This document shows positions 10,762-19,857 of a DNA stretch of 64,000 bases, piece by piece; positions within the stretch are counted from its first letter, which is position 1; each line of letters begins with the position of its first letter. The translations under genes and the position numbers were made by a program. The DNA lies in assembly GCF_036084755.1 (NCBI RefSeq), contig NZ_CP107968.1, positions 5,604,501 through 5,668,500 of the forward strand. Reading direction: 5' to 3'. The notes below the pieces were generated by a model. It saw nothing but the letters and a program-made list of their open reading frames with translations, did no database searches and had not been told where the DNA came from. The stretch is from Streptomyces sp. NBC_00370. Lineage in GTDB: Bacteria > Actinomycetota > Actinomycetes > Streptomycetales > Streptomycetaceae.

Positions 10762-11920
10762 GCCCATCCTGGAAGTACGGGACCTGGTCAAGCACTATCC
10801 GCTGACCCAGGGGATCCTGATCAGGAAACAGGTCGGCGCGGTGAAGGCCGTCGACGGCGTCTCCTTCGACCTCGGCCAGGGCGAAACCCTGGGTGTGGTG
10901 GGGGAGTCGGGCTGCGGCAAGTCGACGGTGGCGCGGATGCTGGTGCATCTGGAGGACCCGACGGCCGGCACGATCCGGTACAAGGGCGAGGACATCACCA
11001 AGCTGTCAGGGCGCGCGATGAAGACCGTCCGCAGGAACATCCAGATGGTGTTCCAGGACCCGTACACCTCGCTCAACCCGCGGATGACCGTCGGCGACAT
11101 CATCGGCGAGCCGTACGAGATCCACCCCGAGGTGGCGCCCAAGGGCGACCGGCGCCGCAAGGTGCAGGACCTGCTGGACGTCGTCGGCCTGAACCCGGAG
11201 TACATCAACCGCTATCCGCACCAGTTCTCCGGCGGCCAGCGCCAGCGCATCGGGATCGCGCGCGGCCTCGCGCTGCAGCCCGAGGTCATCGTCGCCGACG
11301 AGCCGGTGTCGGCGCTCGACGTGTCGGTCCAGGCGCAGGTCATCAACCTGATGGAGCGGCTCCAGCAGGAGTTCGGGCTGAGCTACGTCTTCATCGCCCA
11401 CGACCTGTCGATCGTGCGGCACATCTCCGACCGGGTCGCCGTGATGTATCTGGGCCGGGTCGTCGAGATCGGTTCGGACGCCGAGATCTACGACCACCCC
11501 ACGCACCCGTACACGCAGGCGCTGCTCTCCGCCGTACCGCTGCCGGACCCGACGGCGCGCGAGCACCGCGAGCGGATCATCCTCAGCGGTGACGTGCCGT
11601 CACCGGCGAACCCGCCGTCCGGCTGCCACTTCCGTACCCGCTGCTGGAAGGCGCAGGAGAAGTGCGCGGTGGAGGACCCGGTCCTGGCGGTCCCGATGGT
11701 CTTCCGCGACGACACGGGCCCGGCGTCGCACCCCTCGGCGTGCCACTTCGCCGAGGAGAAGCAGATCGTCCCGGTCACGGGCCCGGAACCGGAACCGGAC
11801 GGCGGCCGGGAGGCGGCGCCCGGCGCGGGCAGCGAGTCCGGTACGTGGCGGGAACTCGGCACGGGGCCCGGTACGGGCACGGAGCCCGGTACGTGGACCG
11901 AGCGTCCCGACGACCGGTGA
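10754..11920 (+). CDS. oligopeptide ABC ATPase (DppF type)
   Basis: 388-residue partner ATPase. [33 protein letters not shown] and FIAHDLS are in place, and the tail carries [14 protein letters not shown]. After about residue 335 the protein ends in a low-complexity stretch rich in Gly, Thr, Glu and Pro, in which GTGxEPGTW-like units repeat; its DNA is a short imperfect repeat of cggtacg(t/g)g. Start ATG 10754 is preceded by GGAGGG. It is the last gene of the second importer operon; the next start is 20 bp downstream. Confidence 0.93.
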   Translation: MTEPILEVRDLVKHYPLTQGILIRKQVGAVKAVDGVSFDLGQGETLGVVGESGCGKSTVARMLVHLEDPTAGTIRYKGEDITKLSGRAMKTVRRNIQMVFQDPYTSLNPRMTVGDIIGEPYEIHPEVAPKGDRRRKVQDLLDVVGLNPEYINRYPHQFSGGQRQRIGIARGLALQPEVIVADEPVSALDVSVQAQVINLMERLQQEFGLSYVFIAHDLSIVRHISDRVAVMYLGRVVEIGSDAEIYDHPTHPYTQALLSAVPLPDPTAREHRERIILSGDVPSPANPPSGCHFRTRCWKAQEKCAVEDPVLAVPMVFRDDTGPASHPSACHFAEEKQIVPVTGPEPEPDGGREAAPGAGSESGTWRELGTGPGTGTEPGTWTERPDDR

Positions 11921-11939
11921 GCGTGGGAGGATTCCGGGC

Positions 11940-12560
11940 ATGCGTGACGAGACGATCGGCGACTTCCTCGACCGGCTGGCCGACCGGGTCCCGGCCCCCG
12001 GCGGCGGCGCTTCGGCCGCCCTGCACGCGGCCCAGGCGGCGGCCCTGCTCGGCATGGTGGCCCGCTACAGCACCGGTGAGAAGTACGCCGCCGACCGGGC
12101 GACCATCGAGCGGATCATCACCGAGACCGACGAACTGCGCGCCGCCGCGCTGCAGTTGGCGCAGGACGACGCCGTGGCGTTCACCGCGGTCACCGACGCC
12201 TACCGGCTGCCCAGGGCGGACGACGAGCAGAAGGCCGCCCGTTCGGCGGCCATCGCCACGGCCCTGGTCGGGGCGGGCCGGCCGCCGGCCGAGGTGATCG
12301 TCGTCGCCGACGTGGCCGTCACGCTGGCCGAGGAACTGCTGCCGATCGGCAACCGCAACGTCATCACCGATGTGGCCGCGGCGGCCGAGGCGGCGCGCGC
12401 CGCCGCCACCACCGCCCGGGTCAACGTCGAGATCAATCTGGGCGGGATCAAGGACACCGAGGTCAGCGCCGCGCTCGCGGCCGAGGCCGACCGGGTGGAC
12501 CAGATCGCCGCCCGCGCCGAGCAGATCACGGTGGCCGTGCGCGAGGAGATCAAGAAGTGA
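11940..12560 (+). CDS. cyclodeaminase/cyclohydrolase-family protein (FTCD_C, FchA-like)
   Basis: 206-residue, mostly helical protein of the formiminotransferase-cyclodeaminase C-terminal family. The hallmark PAPGGGASAALHAAQAAAL is at residues 18-36, and the NRNVITDVAAAAEAARAA segment lies near 140-157. Stand-alone members act as formimino-THF cyclodeaminase or as methenyl-THF cyclohydrolase (FchA). Here the stop overlaps the start of a folD-like gene by 4 bp (GTGA), which favours the cyclohydrolase role in one-carbon metabolism (inference). Start ATG 11940 has GGGAGGA ten bases upstream. No formiminotransferase domain is present. Confidence 0.85.
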   Translation: MRDETIGDFLDRLADRVPAPGGGASAALHAAQAAALLGMVARYSTGEKYAADRATIERIITETDELRAAALQLAQDDAVAFTAVTDAYRLPRADDEQKAARSAAIATALVGAGRPPAEVIVVADVAVTLAEELLPIGNRNVITDVAAAAEAARAAATTARVNVEINLGGIKDTEVSAALAAEADRVDQIAARAEQITVAVREEIKK

Positions 12561-13408
12561 GCGCGACGGTCCTGTCAGGCAAGGAACTCGGCGCCGCCGT
12601 ACGCGCCGAGGCCACCGCGGCTGCCGCCGAGCTGGCCGCGTCCGGCACCCCGCCGAAGCTGGCGGTGGTGGTCGCGACCGCCGACGAGTCGAGCGCCTGG
12701 TACGTACGCTCGATCGCCAGATCGGCGGGGAAGGCCGGTATCGACTGCGAGATCGTCGACCTCGGCGCCGAAGCCACCGCAGAACAGATCGGCGACCGGC
12801 TGGCCGCGCTCAGCGCCGACGCGTCCGTGCACGGCATCATCCTGCAGACCCCGCTGCCCGCGGGGGCGGCCCTGGAGGACCTGGCGTCCGCCATCGCGTT
12901 CGAGAAGGACGTGGACGGCGCCAACCCGCTCTCGCTCGGCCGGCTGGCGGCGGGGCTCCCCGCCTTCGCCCCGGCCACCGCCGAGGCCGTGGTCGCGCTC
13001 CTCGACCACCACAAGGTCGAGCTGACCGGCCGTCATGTCGCCGTCGTCGGCCGCTCGACGGTCGTCGGCAAACCGGCGGCGCACCTGCTACTCGACAAGA
13101 ACGCCACCGTGACGGTCTGCCACTCCCGCACCCGCGACCTGGCCGCCGTCACGTCGGCGGCCGACGTGGTGGTCGCAGCGGTCGGCAGGCCGGGGCTGAT
13201 CACCGCAGCGCACGTACGGCCGGGGGCCGTCGTCGTGGACGTCGGCACCAACCCCACGGCCGACGGCGGCCTCGTCGGCGACGTGGACCCGTCCGTGACC
13301 GACCGGGCAGGCGCCCTGACACCGGTGCCGGGCGGCGTCGGCCCGGTGACCACGGCGCTGCTCCTCCAGCACACGGTCAAGGCCGCACAGGCGGCACGGC
13401 TCCGGTAG
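12557..13408 (+). CDS. folD: FolD-family methylene-THF dehydrogenase paralogue lacking the catalytic Lys
   Basis: 283 residues, the usual FolD length. The NADP site (GRSTVVGKPAAHLLL, about 165-179; NATVTVCHSRT, 182-192) and the C-terminal TPVPGGVGPVTTALLL are intact. The active site is not: counting against E. coli FolD, Tyr50, Gln98 and Asp121 are kept as Tyr49, Gln97 and Asp120, but Lys54 is Ile53 (codon ATC 12713-12715), and the PCTPxG loop reads PATAEA (about 139-144). In FolD that Lys is needed for cyclohydrolase activity. A dehydrogenase-only enzyme working with the coupled upstream protein is the simplest reading. The symbol marks the family, not proven bifunctionality. Confidence 0.88.
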   Translation: MSATVLSGKELGAAVRAEATAAAAELAASGTPPKLAVVVATADESSAWYVRSIARSAGKAGIDCEIVDLGAEATAEQIGDRLAALSADASVHGIILQTPLPAGAALEDLASAIAFEKDVDGANPLSLGRLAAGLPAFAPATAEAVVALLDHHKVELTGRHVAVVGRSTVVGKPAAHLLLDKNATVTVCHSRTRDLAAVTSAADVVVAAVGRPGLITAAHVRPGAVVVDVGTNPTADGGLVGDVDPSVTDRAGALTPVPGGVGPVTTALLLQHTVKAAQAARLR

Positions 13409-13523
13409 ACGAGATCGGGCCGTACTCCGCACGAGACGCCCCCGGGCGGCCGGTACGGGCCGGACCCGCGCTGCCTGGGCCGGCGGCCTCGCACGGCGTC
13501 GTGCCGGGAGACGCCGTGGCGCG

Positions 13524-13554
13524 CTTTCCGGCCACGCCTGGGGTGGCCGGAAAG
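13524..13554. terminator. bidirectional terminator-like hairpin
   Basis: 12-bp perfect stem CTTTCCGGCCAC/GTGGCCGGAAAG around a 7-nt loop. It is flanked by the stops of the convergent folD-like gene (13408) and peptidase gene (13561), and the stem ends give short A/T-richer edges on both strands. Confidence 0.7.
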
Positions 13555-13560
13555 GGTCGA

Positions 13561-15714
13561 TCAGCCGGCGGCCGGTCGGCCGCCCGGCAGGGACCGCTTG
13601 AGGAAGTCCACCTGGAGCAGCAGCATGTTCTCCGCGATCTCCTCCTGCGGCGTCATGTGCGTCGCGCCCGTGAGCGGCAGCACCTCGTGCGGCCGGCCCG
13701 CCGCCAGGAGCGCCGCCGACAGCCGCAGGGAGTGCGCGACCACCACGTTGTCGTCGGCGAGGCCGTGGATGATCATCATCGGCCTGGCCGGCTCCTGGGG
13801 CGCCGAGAGGCCGTCGTCGGTGACCAGCGAGTGCGCCGCGTAGACCTCGGGCTGCTCGTCCGGCAGGCCGTAGTAGCGCTCCATGTAGTGCGTGTCGTAC
13901 AGCCGTACGTCGGTGACCGGCGCGCCGACGACCGCCGCGTGGAAGATGTCGGGGCGGCGCAGGACGGCGAGTCCCGCGAGCCAGCCGCCGCCCGACCAGC
14001 CGCGGATCGCGACCCGGCCGGTGTCCAGCGGGAAGCGTCCCGCGAGGTCCTGCAGCGCCTCGATCTGGTCGTCGAGGGCCAGCAGCATGTTGTTCTTGAT
14101 CGACTTCTCCCAGCCGGGCGACCGGCCGGGCGCGCCACGGCCGTCGGCGACGATCACCGCGAAGCCCTGGTCGGCGAACCACTGGGACGTGAGGTGCGCG
14201 TTGTGTGAAGCGAGCACCCGCTGGCCGTGCGGGCACGCGTACGGGTCCAACAGAACCGGAAGCGGACCGTCCGATTCCTGATAATCGGTGGGGAGCAGGA
14301 CGGCGCACGGAATCCGCCGTGCGCCCCCTTCGACGAACCGCGCGCGAGCCGTGAGCACCGGCTGCTCGGCGTACGAGACGATCGTCACCAGCGGCTTGCC
14401 GTCCCGCAGCACCTGCGCCGAGGTACCCGGCGTACCGGGCCTGGCCGAGGTCAGCACGGTCACCCGGCCGCCCCGTACCGCCGAATGCACCCCGGGCCCG
14501 GCGGAGAAGCGCTCCGTCCCCAGCTCGTTGACCCGGTACACATGGATCTCGCCGATCTCCGGCGCCGCCGCCTCCTCGCCGGCCACGGCCGACACCAGAA
14601 CGTCGTGCTCACCGATGTCCAGCACCGACCGCAGCTGCAACTGCGGCCCGGTCAGTGCCCGGTCGCCGACCACCAGGACCCGTGCGCCCCCCTCGTCGGC
14701 GATCCGTACGAGCCGGCCGTCCGGCGCCCACGCCGGCACCCCGGCGAACAGCTCCAGCCAGGCCGGGTCCTCGTCCCTGTGCACCATCTGTGTCGCGCCG
14801 CTCGCCGGGTCCACCGCGAGATACAGCTGACTGCCCTGGTCACGGGTCTGGACGAGCAGCAGCGGGGCGCCGGCGGCCGACCAGTGCACCCGGGCCAGGT
14901 ACGGGTAGCGCGCCCGGTCCCAGACCACCTCGGTACGCGACCCGTCGAGCCCCAGCAGGAACAGCGTCACGTCCGCGTTGGGCGTGCCCGCCGCCGGATA
15001 CGCCACCTGCTCCGGCGCCCGGTCCGGGTGGGCCGGGTCGGAGATCCACCACCGGTTGACCCGCGCCGTGTCGGACCGCGCGACCAGCAGCCGGTCGGAG
15101 TCGGGCGACCACCAGTAGCCGCGCGAGCGGTCCATCTCCTCGGCCGCGATGAACTCGGCCAGGCCGTACGTCACATCGTCGTTCTCGGGGCCCGCCAGCT
15201 CCCGGTCACCCGTACCGTCCGTCCCGATCACCCGCAGCGCCCCACGGGCCACATAGGCCACATGGCGGCCGTCCGGGGCCGGCCTCGGGTCGATCACCGG
15301 ACCCGGCACGGGCAGTTCACGTACCGCCGCGTCCCGCAGCCCGGTCGTGAACAGCCGCCCCGACAGCGTGAAGGCCGCCAGCTCGACCGCCCCGTCCACG
15401 GCGTACCCGACGATGCCCGCCGAGCCCTCACGGCTCCGCTCGCGTCTGGCCCGCTCCTGCGCCGAGAGCCGCTCACCGGCGCCGCCGAGCAGCAGCTCCG
15501 GATCGGCGGCCACCCGCTCGCGCACCTCACCGGCCGCCGCACCGGAGAGATCGACCACCCAGAGGCGGTTCACCCGGTCGGTGCCGGAGGCGGAACGCAG
15601 GAAGACCACCCGGTCGCCGTCGGGCGACACCGTGAACGAGCGCGGGGCCCCGAGGCTGAACCGCTGGGTGGTCGCGTACTGACGAGGGAACGAGAGCTGC
15701 GGCCGCAAGGTCAT
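13561..15714 (-). CDS. S9 family dipeptidyl peptidase IV-like serine protease
   Basis: 717-residue cytoplasmic-looking peptidase (no signal peptide). An N-terminal beta-propeller domain carries the EEMDR element (in FIAAEEMDRSRGYWW) that binds the free N-terminus in DPP-IV enzymes. The C-terminal alpha/beta-hydrolase domain has nucleophile GWSGGG (Ser574), Asp654 in HGLADDNV and His686 in GATHM; this spacing matches DPP-IV. It probably releases dipeptides from peptides, fitting the nearby importers (inference). The ATG at 15714 (MTLRPQL) is chosen; upstream codons to 15837 are an open but unsupported extension. Confidence 0.92.
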   Translation of the reverse strand: MTLRPQLSFPRQYATTQRFSLGAPRSFTVSPDGDRVVFLRSASGTDRVNRLWVVDLSGAAAGEVRERVAADPELLLGGAGERLSAQERARRERSREGSAGIVGYAVDGAVELAAFTLSGRLFTTGLRDAAVRELPVPGPVIDPRPAPDGRHVAYVARGALRVIGTDGTGDRELAGPENDDVTYGLAEFIAAEEMDRSRGYWWSPDSDRLLVARSDTARVNRWWISDPAHPDRAPEQVAYPAAGTPNADVTLFLLGLDGSRTEVVWDRARYPYLARVHWSAAGAPLLLVQTRDQGSQLYLAVDPASGATQMVHRDEDPAWLELFAGVPAWAPDGRLVRIADEGGARVLVVGDRALTGPQLQLRSVLDIGEHDVLVSAVAGEEAAAPEIGEIHVYRVNELGTERFSAGPGVHSAVRGGRVTVLTSARPGTPGTSAQVLRDGKPLVTIVSYAEQPVLTARARFVEGGARRIPCAVLLPTDYQESDGPLPVLLDPYACPHGQRVLASHNAHLTSQWFADQGFAVIVADGRGAPGRSPGWEKSIKNNMLLALDDQIEALQDLAGRFPLDTGRVAIRGWSGGGWLAGLAVLRRPDIFHAAVVGAPVTDVRLYDTHYMERYYGLPDEQPEVYAAHSLVTDDGLSAPQEPARPMMIIHGLADDNVVVAHSLRLSAALLAAGRPHEVLPLTGATHMTPQEEIAENMLLLQVDFLKRSLPGGRPAAG

Positions 15715-15882
15715 GAACCGAATCCTATGAGGCCGCGGTGGCCGTGCGCCCCCATGTGCTGCCGTGCTCCGATCGATGCGTTGGCACGGATAGTTATGAT
15801 CCGTAGCGCTTGGTGGGTATGACTCTGCCGGGCACATGCACGCTGCGATGTTCCGACTGAATATCTATGGAGGTGAACCGCC

Positions 15883-16077
15883 GTGGCACTCTCGATTTCG
15901 GCGGTGGTGCTGCTGGCGATCGTGGTCTTCCTCCTGGTCCGGAAATCCGGGCTCAAAGGTGGACACGCGGTTGTCTGTGTGCTGCTCGGGTTCTATCTCG
16001 CCAGCTCCACCATCGCGCCCACCATCAGCGACCTGACCTCCAACGTGGCGGGCATGATCGGGGGCATCAAGTTCTGA
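15883..16077 (+). CDS. small two-segment membrane protein
   Basis: 64-residue hydrophobic protein with two membrane segments (about 4-20 and 29-48) joined by a short basic loop (RKSGLKGGH). It starts at GTG 15883 with a strong ribosome site GGAGGTG (15869-15875). I recognise it only as a conserved-looking streptomycete small membrane protein. It is divergent from the peptidase gene and 41 bp upstream of mshB. No function can be given. Confidence 0.78.
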   Translation: MALSISAVVLLAIVVFLLVRKSGLKGGHAVVCVLLGFYLASSTIAPTISDLTSNVAGMIGGIKF

Positions 16078-16106
16078 GTGCGTCCCGTCCGGATCGGGCC
16101 GCCTCG

Positions 16107-16118
16107 TAGGCTGTCCCC
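16107..16118 (+). promoter_or_regulatory. putative -10 for leaderless mshB mRNA
   Basis: TAGGCT (16107-16112, fits TANNNT) ends six bases before the mshB ATG and no Shine-Dalgarno is present. This is the usual arrangement of a leaderless actinobacterial transcript beginning at the start codon. No convincing -35 was found. Confidence 0.45.
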
Positions 16119-17033
16119 ATGAGCGATCTACCCGGTCGGCGTCTGATGCTGGTGCACGCGCACCCTGACGACGAGACGATCAACAACGGCGCCACCATGG
16201 CCAAGTACGCGGCAGGTGGCGCCCTGGTCACGCTCGTGACCTGCACGCTCGGCGAGGAGGGTGAGGTCGTCCCGGCCGCTCTCGCCCGGCTCGCGGCCGA
16301 CAAGGACGACGCCCTCGGCCCGCACCGCGTCGGTGAACTCGCCGCCGCCATGCGGGAGCTGGGCGTCACCGACCACCGCTTCCTCGGCGGCGCGGGCCGC
16401 TACCGGGACTCCGGGATGATGGGCCTGCCGCAGAACGACCGCGAGAACGCGTTCTGGCACACGGACGTCGAGGCGGCGGCGCCGTACCTCGTGGAGATGA
16501 TCCGCGAAGTGCGCCCGCAGGTGCTCGTCACGTACGACCCCGACGGCGGCTACGGCCACCCCGACCACATCCAGGCCCACCGCGTCGCCACGCGCGCCGC
16601 CGAACTGGCCGCCGACGCCGCGTACCGGACCGACCTGGGAGCGCCGCACACCGTCGCGAAGGTGTACTGGAACCGGATGCCGCGCTCGGTGGCCGAGGCG
16701 GGCTTCGCCCGGCTGCGGGCCGCGGGACCGGTCTTCGCCGGCACGGCCGCGGTCGACGACCTTCCGGGCGTGGTCGACGACGCGCGGATCACGACGGTGG
16801 TCGACGGCGCGGAGTACGCCGGACGCAAGACGGCCGCGATGCGTGCCCACGCCACTCAAATCACCGTCGACGGGCCCTTCTTCGCCCTCTCCAACGGCCT
16901 CGGCCAGCCGCTGTTCGCCCAGGAGTACTACGAGTTGGTGCAGGGCGAGCGGGGCGCCCCCGCAGGCGAGCGGGAGACCGACCTGTTCGCCGGCATCGCC
17001 GGTGCGGAAGCCACCGCGGGGGCCGGCCGATGA
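16119..17033 (+). CDS. mshB: mycothiol biosynthesis deacetylase MshB
   Basis: Zinc-dependent deacetylase that removes acetate from GlcNAc-Ins to give GlcN-Ins in mycothiol synthesis. It is a 304-residue PIG-L/LmbE-fold protein. The zinc site is AHPDDE (His15, Asp18) and the later [11 protein letters not shown] motif; the catalytic base Asp is in the same N-terminal motif. The close relative Mca (mycothiol conjugate amidase) cannot be fully excluded, but the start [19 protein letters not shown] and the adjoining small membrane-protein gene fit MshB. The stop overlaps the next start by 4 bp. Confidence 0.88.
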   Translation: MSDLPGRRLMLVHAHPDDETINNGATMAKYAAGGALVTLVTCTLGEEGEVVPAALARLAADKDDALGPHRVGELAAAMRELGVTDHRFLGGAGRYRDSGMMGLPQNDRENAFWHTDVEAAAPYLVEMIREVRPQVLVTYDPDGGYGHPDHIQAHRVATRAAELAADAAYRTDLGAPHTVAKVYWNRMPRSVAEAGFARLRAAGPVFAGTAAVDDLPGVVDDARITTVVDGAEYAGRKTAAMRAHATQITVDGPFFALSNGLGQPLFAQEYYELVQGERGAPAGERETDLFAGIAGAEATAGAGR

Positions 17034-17440
17034 GCGTGGACCGGACGCCCGGCGGCTGGCTCGCGCAGCCGCCCAGACCCGCCAGGATCGCCGCCTACGC
17101 CGGGCTGCTCGTCCTCGGCGCCGTCGTCGGTGTGGCGGGCGCGCTGGCCCAAGGCGGCTGGTTCCCGGGGGGTTTGGTGCTCGCCCTGCTCGCCACCGCC
17201 GGTGTATTCGGCGGCGGACTGCTGGCGACCGGCACCCAGCTCGGGGTGGGGGCGCCCGCGGCCGGCTGGCTGATTGCTGTCATTCTGCTGAGTATGGGAC
17301 GGCCGGAAGGCGACGGTGTCTTCGCGGCCGGTATCGGACCCCTCGTCTATCTGCTGGGTGGGATGGTGGTCGCTGTGATCTGTGCCACCATGCTCCGGTT
17401 GCCGCAACCGGGCACGAAGTCCGGCCGACTTGGGAAGTGA
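17030..17440 (+). CDS. DUF6113-like membrane protein
   Basis: 136-residue protein with four predicted membrane segments (about 24-41, 48-72, 76-92, 105-122) and a short basic C-terminus. The start ATG 17030 overlaps the mshB stop (ATGA), so it is translationally coupled to mshB, an arrangement also remembered for mycobacterial mshB and its downstream membrane gene. Function unknown. Confidence 0.75.
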   Translation: MSVDRTPGGWLAQPPRPARIAAYAGLLVLGAVVGVAGALAQGGWFPGGLVLALLATAGVFGGGLLATGTQLGVGAPAAGWLIAVILLSMGRPEGDGVFAAGIGPLVYLLGGMVVAVICATMLRLPQPGTKSGRLGK

Positions 17441-17586
17441 AGCGTCCGTCTGCTGCTGAATTGACCATGTCCGTACGGCCGGCTGAGCAGCCGCTTCACG
17501 CGGTCGGCGGATGTGTGTCGGCGGAGGACAGTATGGTGGTGCGCGCTCCGGGCCGTCCCCGGCCTCCGGCATGGGGACCTGCGTAG

Positions 17587-19752
17587 TTGAGTACCAGTAA
17601 GAACGGGCGGCGGAGCCAACCGGGAGATCCTGCTTTGAGTCGTGAAACTGACAGTTCGTCCTCCGGGCCCCAGGGGCGCGGCGGAGCCGCGTACCCCTCG
17701 GGGACACCGCCGTACGGATCACGCCAGTATCCGGGGCCGCCCCAGCAGGACGCGTCGGACGAGACCGAGATCCCGCCCGTCCCGCAGCCGGACGAGCCGA
17801 GAACCGAGACCACACTGACCACCCGCATCCGGATCAACATCCCGGGTTCGCGGCCGATCCCGCCCGTCGTCATGCGTACGCCGATGGGCGAGGGCGAGTC
17901 CACCGACGGCCGGGGCATCCCGGCGGCCGGGCAGAACGGCGACCGTACGGGCAGCACACCGCGCCCCGACGGGGCGGGCCAGGACCCCGCCGGGTCCGCG
18001 GCCCCGGAGGGCGAGCCGCCCGCCGGCCAGGACAAGCAGCCCCCGAGCGACTGGTTCGCCCCCCGCAAGGCGGGCGCGGCCCCCGGCCCCTCGGGCGCGG
18101 GCACCGGTACGGCGGCCGGCATGGGCGCAGGCGCCGCTGCGACGGCCGGCGGACCCACCCCGCCGCAGCCCGGCGCGGGCGACGGCACGGGCGGCGGCTC
18201 CCTCGCCGACTACGCGGCGCAGCCGGGCCCGCAGGGCCAGGGCGCACCCGGGCAGCAAGGCGCACCAGGTCAGCAGGGCGACCCCGGCGCGGGCGGCTAC
18301 GCGCCCGGCAGCCACGGCACCCCGCCCTACGGCGTGCCCGTCGGCATCCCCGGCCCCGACAACGGTCCGAACGGGCCCACCACGGGCCCCGCGACGGGCA
18401 GCTCACCGCTCACCCCGCTGGGCGGCGCACCGGGCGGCCCCGGCGCACCCGGCTACCCGGGCGGCCCCGACCAGGGCGGCGTGCCCCGGATGTCCGACGA
18501 CACCGCCGTACTGACACCGCAGCAGCCCGCCCCCGAACCGCCCGGCGGCCATGTCTCGGGCGACACGCTCACCAGCGGCATCCCGGTCATCCCGCCGGAG
18601 CACCGCGCGCCGTTCCCCGGCTCCGGTACGCCGACGGGCGGCCCGCAGGGCGGCAGGCCCGACCTCACGCCCAGGACCGACGACCGGCCGACCCCCGGCC
18701 GGGGCTTCCCGCCCGGCGTCTACCCGGGCCCCGAGGGACCCGAGCGGTCAGGACCCGCGGCGGCGCCGGCCCCCGCGCCCGCGCCGCGCCCCGCGGCGCC
18801 GGCCAAGAAGGGCCGCTCCAAGGGCATGCTGCTCGTCGCCCTGCTCATCGTGGCCGCCGTCGGCGTCTACGGCGCCGGACTGCTCATGAACCACTCCGAC
18901 GTGCCCAAGGGCAGCACGGTCCTCGGCGTCGACATCGGCGGCGGCACCCGTGACCAGGCCGTCAACAAGCTGGAGAGCGCGCTCGGCAAGCAGGCGAAGG
19001 CCCCGCTCAAGCTCGACGTCAGCGGCACGACGCAGGAACTGGCCCCCGACAAGGCGGGCCTGACCCTCGACACGCAGGCGACCGTCCGGTCGGCGGCGGG
19101 CAGCGACTACAACCCGGTCACCGTGGTCGGCTCGCTGTTCGGCGGCGCACGGGTCGTCGAGCCGGTGATCCCCGTCGACGACGAGAAACTGACCGCCGCC
19201 CTCACCGACCTGGCGGGCACCTCGGGCTCCGCCACGGAGGGCACGATCAAGTTCGAGCCCGGCAAGCCCGTCGCCGTGCCCGGCAAGGCGGGCCAGTCCC
19301 TGGACGTCAGCCAGTCGATGATCTCGGTGCGCGACGCCTACCGCACCCAGGTCCAGACGGGCAAGGTCAGCGTCGTCAAACTGCCGCTCACCAGCCGCGA
19401 ACCCACCATCAGCGAGGCCGAGATCGACCGCGCGATGAAGGACTTCGCCAAGCCGGCGATGTCCGGGCTCGTCACGATCAAGGCGGGGAACGCCTCGATC
19501 CAGTTCGGCCCCGACCGGTCGCTGCCCAAGATCCTCTCGATGAAGGCCGTCGACGGGAAGCTCCAGGACAGCTACGACCTCAAGGCGCTCAAGGAGCTGT
19601 ACGGCTCGGTGTTCGACGGCGTCCTGATCACCAGGGGCGACGGCTCGAAGACCGCGGTCACCCCGCAGGACGTGGCGGGCGCGCTGCGCGAGGCACTGCG
19701 CGGCAAGACGCAGGAGGAGCGCACGAAGGTGATCGAGACCGACCCCAGCTGA
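17587..19752 (+). CDS. membrane-anchored protein with YoaR/VanW-type peptidoglycan-binding-like domains
   Basis: 721 residues from TTG 17587 (MSTSKNGRRS); an alternative TTG lies at 17635. The first ~405 residues are a disordered Pro/Gly/Ala-rich cytoplasmic region with collagen-like GQQGAPGQQG units. One membrane segment follows (about 413-433), then an outside domain with two repeats of the PG_binding_4 type (GVDIGGGTRDQAVNKLES, about 450-560, and a second to ~680). No VanW domain follows, so the protein stops after the binding-like domains. A role at the cell wall is inferred. Weak ribosome site; transcription probably starts in 17441-17586. Confidence 0.8.
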   Translation: MSTSKNGRRSQPGDPALSRETDSSSSGPQGRGGAAYPSGTPPYGSRQYPGPPQQDASDETEIPPVPQPDEPRTETTLTTRIRINIPGSRPIPPVVMRTPMGEGESTDGRGIPAAGQNGDRTGSTPRPDGAGQDPAGSAAPEGEPPAGQDKQPPSDWFAPRKAGAAPGPSGAGTGTAAGMGAGAAATAGGPTPPQPGAGDGTGGGSLADYAAQPGPQGQGAPGQQGAPGQQGDPGAGGYAPGSHGTPPYGVPVGIPGPDNGPNGPTTGPATGSSPLTPLGGAPGGPGAPGYPGGPDQGGVPRMSDDTAVLTPQQPAPEPPGGHVSGDTLTSGIPVIPPEHRAPFPGSGTPTGGPQGGRPDLTPRTDDRPTPGRGFPPGVYPGPEGPERSGPAAAPAPAPAPRPAAPAKKGRSKGMLLVALLIVAAVGVYGAGLLMNHSDVPKGSTVLGVDIGGGTRDQAVNKLESALGKQAKAPLKLDVSGTTQELAPDKAGLTLDTQATVRSAAGSDYNPVTVVGSLFGGARVVEPVIPVDDEKLTAALTDLAGTSGSATEGTIKFEPGKPVAVPGKAGQSLDVSQSMISVRDAYRTQVQTGKVSVVKLPLTSREPTISEAEIDRAMKDFAKPAMSGLVTIKAGNASIQFGPDRSLPKILSMKAVDGKLQDSYDLKALKELYGSVFDGVLITRGDGSKTAVTPQDVAGALREALRGKTQEERTKVIETDPS

Positions 19753-19770
19753 CCCGGCGTCCGGACATGA

Positions 19771-19812
19771 GTCGTGGCCCTGGGATGACGGATGTCATCC
19801 CAGGGCCACGAC
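19771..19812 (+). terminator. strong hairpin terminator
   Basis: Perfect 19-bp stem (19771-19789 with 19794-19812) with a 4-nt loop (ggat), 18 bp after the stop of the wall-protein gene. No T-tract follows, as is common in Streptomyces. The next gene starts 45 bp downstream. Confidence 0.8.
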
Positions 19813-19857
19813 CGTCGGCACTGCCGGAAGCGGGGGCGCGGCGGCCACGATGAGGGC

